DNA of 10,071 bases from CAYWEP01 sp964457405 (GTDB lineage: Bacteria > Patescibacteriota > Microgenomatia > Levybacterales > UBA12049), in contig CAYWEP010000042.1 in the NCBI GenBank assembly GCA_964457405.1, positions 1-10,071 on the forward strand, read 5' to 3'. The notes under the pieces were generated by a model that saw only the letters and a program-made list of their open reading frames with translations, did no database searches and was not told the DNA's origin. Shown here in pieces: positions 5,913 through 10,071 of this stretch; the stretch's first letter is position 1, and the number at the start of each line of letters is the position of its first letter. The translations under genes and the position numbers were made by a program.

Positions 5913-6845
5913 ATGAACAATCATGTTTTAGAGGTAAAAAACCTCAGTAAAAAATTTGGTAAATTTATTGCAGTTGATAATATTTCCTTTTCGCTTAAGG
6001 AGGGTGAAATACTGGGTTTCTTAGGACCAAATGGCGCAGGGAAAACGACAACGCTTCACATGCTTATGGACATTTCTGATCCAACGAGCGGTGAGATTAG
6101 CTATTTTGGAAAGCCTCTCAAAAAGCATCGCGAAGAGATAGTAAAACATATTAACTTCTCATCAACGTATATAGACCTTCCATGGTTATTTACGGTTAAA
6201 GAAGCGCTGAATCTTTTTGCAGACCTATACGAGATACCTAACAAAGTAAAAAGGATTAAAAAACTGTGTGCAGAATTTGAACTTGATCACTTGATGAAGA
6301 AACAATTTTATATGCTTTCAGCAGGAGAGAAAACGAGACTTTTATTAGCAAAGGCGTTTATAAACTACCCTAAAGTTATTCTCCTTGATGAACCAACTGC
6401 AAGCCTCGATCCCGATATTGCTGTAAAAATACATGCATTTCTGAGAAAGGAGCGGGAAGAATACAACACAAGTATTCTCCTTACATCACACAATATGCCA
6501 GAAGTTGAGGAAATGTGCGATCGAGTCATTGTCATAAATCATGGAAAAATTATTGCTGAGGACACGCCTGAAAACTTAGCAGGAAATATTACAGAATGCG
6601 AAATTGAATTGGTAATTAAAGCAAAGATGAAACAAATGGTTGCACTGCTTGAAAAGCTTGAAATACCGTATGGAAAAAACAAATATCGCTTCTCGATTAC
6701 AATTGATGAAAAAAGAATTGCTGAATTCCTCATGCTCTTGGCAGATGAAAAAATAGAATACGAGGAAATAAGCATCAAAAAACCAGACCTTGAGGATTTC
6801 TTTTTACATATTATTCAGAAAGGGGAAGACAATGAACCTAAATAG
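5913..6845 (+). CDS. ABC transporter ATP-binding protein (ABC-2 exporter type)
   Basis: The nucleotide-binding subunit of an export-type ABC transporter, similar in layout to CcmA/DrrA-like ATPases. Walker A GPNGAGKTTT (38-47), signature LSAGE (135-139, a variant of LSGGQ), Walker B VILLDEP with D159-E160, D-loop SLDP, and switch histidine H193 in TSHN are all present. The usual Q-loop glutamine is not seen; the position reads NFSSTYIDLP (S83-S84). A C-terminal extension of about 85 residues (about 225-310) resembles the regulatory tail of DrrA-type ATPases and ends in the common DLEDFFLHI motif. There is no Shine-Dalgarno before ATG 5913. The gene overlaps the permease by 14 bases, so the two proteins form one complex. 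The substrate cannot be told from sequence. Confidence 0.93.
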   Translation: MNNHVLEVKNLSKKFGKFIAVDNISFSLKEGEILGFLGPNGAGKTTTLHMLMDISDPTSGEISYFGKPLKKHREEIVKHINFSSTYIDLPWLFTVKEALNLFADLYEIPNKVKRIKKLCAEFELDHLMKKQFYMLSAGEKTRLLLAKAFINYPKVILLDEPTASLDPDIAVKIHAFLRKEREEYNTSILLTSHNMPEVEEMCDRVIVINHGKIIAEDTPENLAGNITECEIELVIKAKMKQMVALLEKLEIPYGKNKYRFSITIDEKRIAEFLMLLADEKIEYEEISIKKPDLEDFFLHIIQKGEDNEPK

Positions 6846-7614
6846 AGTCTTTGCAATGTCATATCGCTATTTTCTTAATCTTAAACATAGCTACGACAGG
6901 TTAACCGATATGTTTTACTGGCCTGCGATGGACCTTCTCCTCTGGGGTCTGACCAGCCTGTATCTTGCAAGTACTAATAATCAGCAAAGTGTTGTAATGA
7001 TTATCCTATCAGGAGTTATTCTTTGGAACGTGCTTTGGCGCGTGCAATATGAAATCACCGTCAACATCATGCAGGAGTTTTGGGATAAAAACTTTATCAA
7101 TATTTTTGTGTCCCCACTAACCATTTATGAATGGATGGCTTCATTTGTCATTGTCGGATTGATAAAATCAACCCTGACACTCCTATTTACTGGAGCGCTA
7201 ACAATCTTCTTGTATAAATTCAACATTTTTCAGTATGGCCTCTCTCTTCTCCCTTTTGTATTCAGTCTCCTCTGCACAGGTTGGGCTATTGGATTTTTTC
7301 TCTCAGGCTTTCTTATACGATTTGGTACAAGAATACAGACACTTGCATGGACAGGAATTGCTATTATTACGCCATTTTCTGCTCCATACTACTCGCTTTC
7401 TATCTTACCTGAATGGGCAAGAACCATCGCGTACTATATTCCAGCAAGCTATGTTTTTGAAGGAGTACGTGAATTGATACTGGAAAATAGATTCTCGACA
7501 GATAAATTTATAACAAGTATGGGGCTGAATTTTATATATCTTGTTATTGGTATTGGATTTTTCCTCTGGATGTATAAGAGGACAAAAAGAGTTGGGTTTG
7601 GAAAATTAATTTAG
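6832..7614 (+). CDS. ABC-2 type transporter permease
   Basis: A 260-residue inner-membrane permease with about six hydrophobic segments (near residues 29-45, 53-66, 101-127, 136-160, 167-185 and 233-250). The layout is that of ABC-2 family exporters, including a short amphipathic start, an F-W-P-x-x-D-L-L-L-W first segment and a basic C-terminus. The start is ATG 6832, preceded by AAGGGG at a 6-base spacing; an upstream in-frame ATG at 6790 lies deep in the ATPase gene and lacks such a site. The 14-base overlap with the ATPase suggests translational coupling. Drugs, lipids or polysaccharides are typical family substrates; none can be assigned here. Confidence 0.92.
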   Translation: MNLNRVFAMSYRYFLNLKHSYDRLTDMFYWPAMDLLLWGLTSLYLASTNNQQSVVMIILSGVILWNVLWRVQYEITVNIMQEFWDKNFINIFVSPLTIYEWMASFVIVGLIKSTLTLLFTGALTIFLYKFNIFQYGLSLLPFVFSLLCTGWAIGFFLSGFLIRFGTRIQTLAWTGIAIITPFSAPYYSLSILPEWARTIAYYIPASYVFEGVRELILENRFSTDKFITSMGLNFIYLVIGIGFFLWMYKRTKRVGFGKLI

Positions 7615-7620
7615 CAAGAG

Positions 7621-7649
7621 TTGAAGAAATAGTAAAAGCATACTACAAT
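7621..7649 (+). promoter_or_regulatory. Promoter for yqeY giving a leaderless message
   Basis: TTGAAG (7621-7626) and TACAAT (7644-7649) are separated by the ideal 17 bases. The -10 ends 6 bases before ATG 7656, so transcription should begin at or within a base or two of the start codon. No Shine-Dalgarno is present, which agrees with leaderless translation. Confidence 0.6.
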
Positions 7650-7655
7650 ACAAGC

Positions 7656-8108
7656 ATGACAAAGCAGCAATTACAAGAAGATTTGAAAAAATCAATGTTG
7701 GCACGGGATGCGGATAAGACATCTGTTCTTCGCATGCTTCTTTCTGCAATAAATTACTATGAAATTCAAAAAGGCGGCGCTGGATATGAAGCCACAGCTG
7801 AAGATATCCTTTCTGTCATGCAAAGAGAAGTCAAGATGCGAAAAGATGCAGTGGAGCAGTTCATGACCGCAGCCAGAGAAGATCTTGTGGCAAAAGAGAC
7901 GAAAGAAATGGCAATCCTTGAGGCGTATTTGCCCGAACAAATGAGCGAGGAAGATGTCAGAATGCTCGTCAAAGAAGCAGTCCAACAAACAGGCGCAAAA
8001 ACTCCTCAAGACATGGGCAAAGTCATGGGAGCACTCATGCCAAAGGTAAAGGGCAAAGCAGATGGAAGCTTGGTCAGTAAGCTTGTAAAAGAAGAACTAA
8101 GTAAGTGA
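7656..8108 (+). CDS. yqeY: GatB/YqeY domain protein
   Basis: A 150-residue stand-alone YqeY family protein, typical in length. The family shares the tRNA-binding tail domain of GatB, a subunit of the amidotransferase that makes Gln-tRNA and Asn-tRNA, but the role of stand-alone YqeY is not settled. Recognisable features are the start with LQEDLKKSMLARDADKTSVLRMLLSAI, the E-ExxxLEAYLPEQMSEEDV segment in the middle, and the G-x-VMGALMPKVKGKADGSLVSKLVKEEL end. It is mostly helical, soluble and cytoplasmic. It follows the ABC operon by 41 bases but probably has its own promoter. Its last 12 bases overlap the stop of the convergent DUF2283 gene. Confidence 0.95.
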   Translation: MTKQQLQEDLKKSMLARDADKTSVLRMLLSAINYYEIQKGGAGYEATAEDILSVMQREVKMRKDAVEQFMTAAREDLVAKETKEMAILEAYLPEQMSEEDVRMLVKEAVQQTGAKTPQDMGKVMGALMPKVKGKADGSLVSKLVKEELSK

Positions 8109-8325
8109 GTGAAATACTTCTTCCTTATCTAAAAGAGGTTTTATAATCTTTGATGCATTAAGTATCTCAATCCCTAATAGCTCACCTTTTTTCCCTAGCT
8201 CTACACTTATTCCTGGCGATAATTCCTTGTACTCAAATTCTGGACCACTCTTAACGAGAAGCCAAAGAACGTCAGTTTTTTTATCATAGTATATTTTTTT
8301 GTTTATTTCTTTTAAGTTTCTTCAT
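8097..8325 (-). pseudogene. DUF2283 protein gene with a frameshift in a poly-A run
   Basis: Minus-strand translation gives IYYDKKTDVLWLLVKSG... continuing through ELSPGISVELGKKGELLGIEILNASK to TAG (8099-8097). The Y-D-x-x-x-D-V-L-W start and the GIEILNASK motif are hallmarks of DUF2283, a small (about 70 residue) family. That frame has no ATG, GTG or TTG. In a neighbouring frame ATG 8325 has a strong Shine-Dalgarno (AAGGTGG, 7 bases upstream) and reads MKKLKRNKQ into a run of seven A (8300-8294). Removing one A joins the frames to a normal 75-residue protein. It is therefore either a fresh pseudogene, a sequencing or assembly error, or a gene read by slippage. DUF2283 genes often sit beside small toxin-like genes, and a short ORF lies just upstream here. 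Confidence 0.75.
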
Positions 8326-8401
8326 ACTTTTTCCACCTTCCCGATCGCACTTTATTTTCTATCTCTTTCTGGGAAATAACATGTATATACGACTTACGCA
8401 T
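8312..8401 (-). CDS. Short ORF (29 residues) beside the DUF2283 gene, possibly a gene remnant
   Basis: An open frame from ATG 8401 to TAA (8314-8312) begins MRKSYIHVISQKEIENK and ends GRWKKYEET. Its stop overlaps the DUF2283 start by 14 bases, the spacing usual in a two-gene operon, but its ATG lies inside the nested palindromic element at 8388-8505. The native 5' end was probably replaced by the repeat, leaving only the C-terminal part of a longer gene. An AGGA about 9 bases upstream may serve as a ribosome site by chance. The peptide is basic and hydrophilic; I do not recognise a family. A lost toxin-like partner of the DUF2283 protein is only a guess from context. Confidence 0.35.
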   Translation of the reverse strand: MRKSYIHVISQKEIENKVRSGRWKKYEET

Positions 8402-8505
8402 TTTTTGTCATCCTGAGGCCATTGCCGAAGGATCTAAGATTCTTCGCGGAGTTTATCCTGAGCGAAGTCGAAGGGCTCAGAATGACAGTTTTTGCGTAAG
8501 TCGTA
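8388..8505. repeat. Nested palindromic element, MITE-like (element E)
   Basis: Outer arms TACGACTTACGCA (8388-8400) and TGCGTAAGTCGTA (8493-8505) are a perfect 13-base inverted repeat. Inside are TGTCATCCTGAG (8406-8417) and CTCAGAATGACA (8476-8487), inverted with one mismatch, and further CCGAAGGATC/GAAGTCGAAGGG motifs. The inner ends share the TGTCAT...ATGACA signature of the elements inside recJ and cca. The outermost TA at each side could be a TA target duplication, as left by IS630/mariner-like transposases. It separates the 149-residue gene from the short ORF. Confidence 0.8.
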
Positions 8506-8519
8506 CTTAGTTGGAAAAG

Positions 8520-8969
8520 CTATTCAAAAAGAACTATGCTTGCCAATTCTAGTTCTTCATCCATTAGTATGTCTTCTCTGAACTCTTGCATTCTAATATT
8601 TATATCTTGTCCTTCCCATAAGTACAACGTACTCCCCGGAATGTCTGGTTGTCCAATATTTTGACCTAATTCTAATCTCGCATCACCAACAGGTTTTCTC
8701 CATTCGTCTGTAGGTGCCATATCGCCAGACACAATCATGGTTAGATAAATGCTGCCGAAATGTTTCATCTGACTAAATGCAACACCCATAATCTCTGGAA
8801 CCGCAGCAATTCTCCCCAGAAATGGCGGTATGTGAACTCCTCTCGGGTCGTCATCTTCGGCGACAATGTTACCTTCTAAAGCTTCTTCTCTTGATATTCT
8901 GACCGGCTGCACAGAATAGTACGGAATCAACAAATCTACTCTAAGGTTTGACTGATCTTTTTCAGGCAT
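8520..8969 (-). CDS. Unknown 149-residue protein coupled to secF
   Basis: I do not recognise a family. The protein (MPEKDQSNLRVDLLIPYYSVQPV...) is acidic and soluble with no signal peptide or membrane segment. The centre contains GVAFSQMKHFGSIYLTMIVSG and WRKPVG, and the C-terminus is a glutamate-rich stretch ending ELASIVLFE. ATG 8969 is preferred over upstream TTG 8990 and ATG 8987 because AGGAG (8982-8978) stands 8 bases before it. The start codon overlaps the end of secF (8 shared bases), so it is probably translated by coupling from the secDF message. That makes a role near protein export possible but unproven. The gene ends at the border of the nested palindrome. Confidence 0.8.
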   Translation of the reverse strand: MPEKDQSNLRVDLLIPYYSVQPVRISREEALEGNIVAEDDDPRGVHIPPFLGRIAAVPEIMGVAFSQMKHFGSIYLTMIVSGDMAPTDEWRKPVGDARLELGQNIGQPDIPGSTLYLWEGQDINIRMQEFREDILMDEELELASIVLFE

Positions 8970-9876
8970 TTCTCTTTCTCCTCTCATCAATCTCTTGCCA
9001 GAGGACTAGAAGTGGGGCGGCGTTGAAGATGGATGAATACGTTCCGGTCGCGATTCCGATAAGAAGCGCTACAATAAACCACCGAAGCGTCTCACCTCCA
9101 AATAGTAACAGAGTAAACAAAACAAGCATTGCGGTAAGAGACGTATTTAATGATCGGGTCAGAGTTTGCAAAATAGAATCGTTTACCGTCCTTGAAAAAT
9201 CCGATCCGGGATTTCGAAGCAAATTCTCCCGTATCCTGTCAAAGACAACAATAGTGTCATGCACGGAAAAACCCATCACAGTCAAAAGTGCAGTTAAAAA
9301 AAGTGTGTCAACTTCAATCTTAAAGAAATGGCCGAGGATTGAAAAAACGCCTACCAAAACAAGTACATCATGCAAAAGCGTGACAATCGTCGTGATACCA
9401 AATCGCCAACTACTCGCGGGTTTGGGTACTTTACGAAATGACCAGGCGATATAAAGCATGATAAGCACTGAACCAATTGCAATAGCCTTTAGCGCATTGA
9501 GTGTAATTTCTTTTCCGATCGTCGGGCCGATCGTTTCAAATTGCTCTTGCTTGAAATCACCTACTTTTTTGTTTTTATTCAGCTCTGTCAGCAGCACCGT
9601 ATCTTGCTTTTCAGAGAGTGGTTTTGTTCGGACAAAAACTTCTTTTTGCGATGTCTGAATGGTTGAGATTTCTATTTTTTGCTTCTCAAATGTTTTTCTG
9701 ATCTCCGCCACTTGCGTTTGCGAAACAGGCGTATGAAACAAAAGCGTGATTCGCGATCCGCCTGTAAAATCAATGGAAAGACGCAACCCATACAGAAAAA
9801 GCGAGATAACTCCCGGGATAATGATGAGGAATGAGAAAAGAAAATACCAGTTTTTTCTACCGATTATATTCCACAT
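8962..9876 (-). CDS. secF: Protein translocase subunit SecF
   Basis: SecF is an RND-family inner-membrane protein that works with SecD and SecYEG, using the proton or sodium gradient to help pull exported proteins through. The 304 residues show a first membrane segment (about 11-30), the hallmark DFTGGS (36-41), a periplasmic-type domain (about 45-125), and five further membrane segments (near 129-146, 162-182, 187-210, 246-262 and 265-290). The conserved GFSVHDTIVVFDRIREN block (about 202-218) and RSLNTSLTAM are present. The length is normal. ATG 9876 comes one base after the secD stop (TAA-T-ATG), so reinitiation is likely and no Shine-Dalgarno is seen. Confidence 0.96.
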   Translation of the reverse strand: MWNIIGRKNWYFLFSFLIIIPGVISLFLYGLRLSIDFTGGSRITLLFHTPVSQTQVAEIRKTFEKQKIEISTIQTSQKEVFVRTKPLSEKQDTVLLTELNKNKKVGDFKQEQFETIGPTIGKEITLNALKAIAIGSVLIMLYIAWSFRKVPKPASSWRFGITTIVTLLHDVLVLVGVFSILGHFFKIEVDTLFLTALLTVMGFSVHDTIVVFDRIRENLLRNPGSDFSRTVNDSILQTLTRSLNTSLTAMLVLFTLLLFGGETLRWFIVALLIGIATGTYSSIFNAAPLLVLWQEIDERRKRNA

Positions 9877-9877
9877 A

Positions 9878-10071
9878 TTAGTGTCTATATGCCATCCGCA
9901 AAAATGTACGCGTTACCGTGATTGCCGAAAACATTGATACGAGAATACCAAGTGCAAGTGTCAAAGCGAAACCTCGAACAATACCAGTTCCAAAATAATA
10001 CAATACAACGCTTGTGATAAGGCTTGCGATATTTGAATCGCGTATCGATGTCCAGGCCCTTGAGAATCCGA
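9878..10071 (-). CDS. secD: Protein translocase subunit SecD, C-terminal end (partial)
   Basis: The last 63 residues of SecD, cut by the right edge of the window. The sequence GFSRAWTSIRDSNIASLITS, then FGTGIVRGFALTLALGILVSMFSAITVTRTFLR, is the conserved C-terminal membrane region of SecD; the IRDSN motif and the final membrane helix are intact. It ends in a TAA (9880-9878) one base ahead of secF, forming the usual secD-secF order. Confidence 0.95.
   Translation of the reverse strand, partial: GFSRAWTSIRDSNIASLITSVVLYYFGTGIVRGFALTLALGILVSMFSAITVTRTFLRMAYRH

Noticed and set aside
8340..8400. DUF4258-like C-terminal remnant read as YTCYFPERDR in one minus-strand frame.
   Set aside because: The frame stops within 12 codons and another frame over the same bases is longer and open; the resemblance is too short to trust.
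8948..9454. Plus-strand open frame of 168 codons opposite secF.
   Set aside because: Antisense shadow of a clearly conserved secF; no ribosome site or recognisable protein features.

Overview
The window looks like a piece of a small-genome bacterial chromosome, most plausibly from the candidate phyla radiation (Patescibacteria). I base this on gene content and style, not on a marker gene: a housekeeping set (recJ, cca, yqeY, secD/secF) lies among unrecognised proteins, intergenic gaps are very short, and small repeats are scattered both between and inside genes. TGA is used as a normal stop (it ends the 628-residue protein, cca, yqeY and secF), which argues against the lineages that recode UGA as glycine. 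The phylum-level call is inference.

Layout. Positions 1-222 are a leader region. It has a near-consensus promoter (61-90), a possible 18-residue aromatic-rich leader peptide (104-160), and mutually exclusive antiterminator and terminator hairpins, just ahead of a 628-residue protein of unknown function (223-2109, +). The C-terminal third of that protein looks like a divergent RelA/SpoT-type (alarmone synthetase) fold. It converges with recJ (2111-3973, -), leaving one base between the stop codons. recJ and cca (4062-5576, +) diverge from an 88-base region whose two -10 elements share one palindrome. A 336-base gap with one candidate promoter follows. Then comes a two-gene ABC-2 exporter operon (ATPase 5913-6845, permease 6832-7614, overlapping) and yqeY (7656-8108), which appears to have its own promoter and a leaderless start. 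The rest is on the minus strand: secD (partial, runs off the right edge), secF, a 149-residue unknown protein whose start overlaps the secF stop, a 118-base nested palindrome, a short ORF starting inside that palindrome, and a frameshifted DUF2283 gene that overlaps the end of yqeY.

The most notable themes are three. First, the leader at 97-222 has the logic of ribosome-mediated attenuation by aromatic amino-acid (or charged-tRNA) shortage, and it precedes a protein that may be related to stringent-response enzymes. Second, small palindromic repeats are inserted in frame within two essential-type genes: at least two in recJ and two in cca, with a further AT-rich repeat family in recJ. All sit between conserved motifs, so the enzymes probably carry them as surface loops, in the manner of Rickettsia palindromic elements. 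A related intergenic element (8388-8505) lies beside two damaged-looking small genes. Third, initiation signals are mixed: some genes have clear Shine-Dalgarno sequences, while others have none and a -10 box only a few bases from the ATG.

I saw no tRNA, rRNA, CRISPR array, complete insertion sequence or replication origin.
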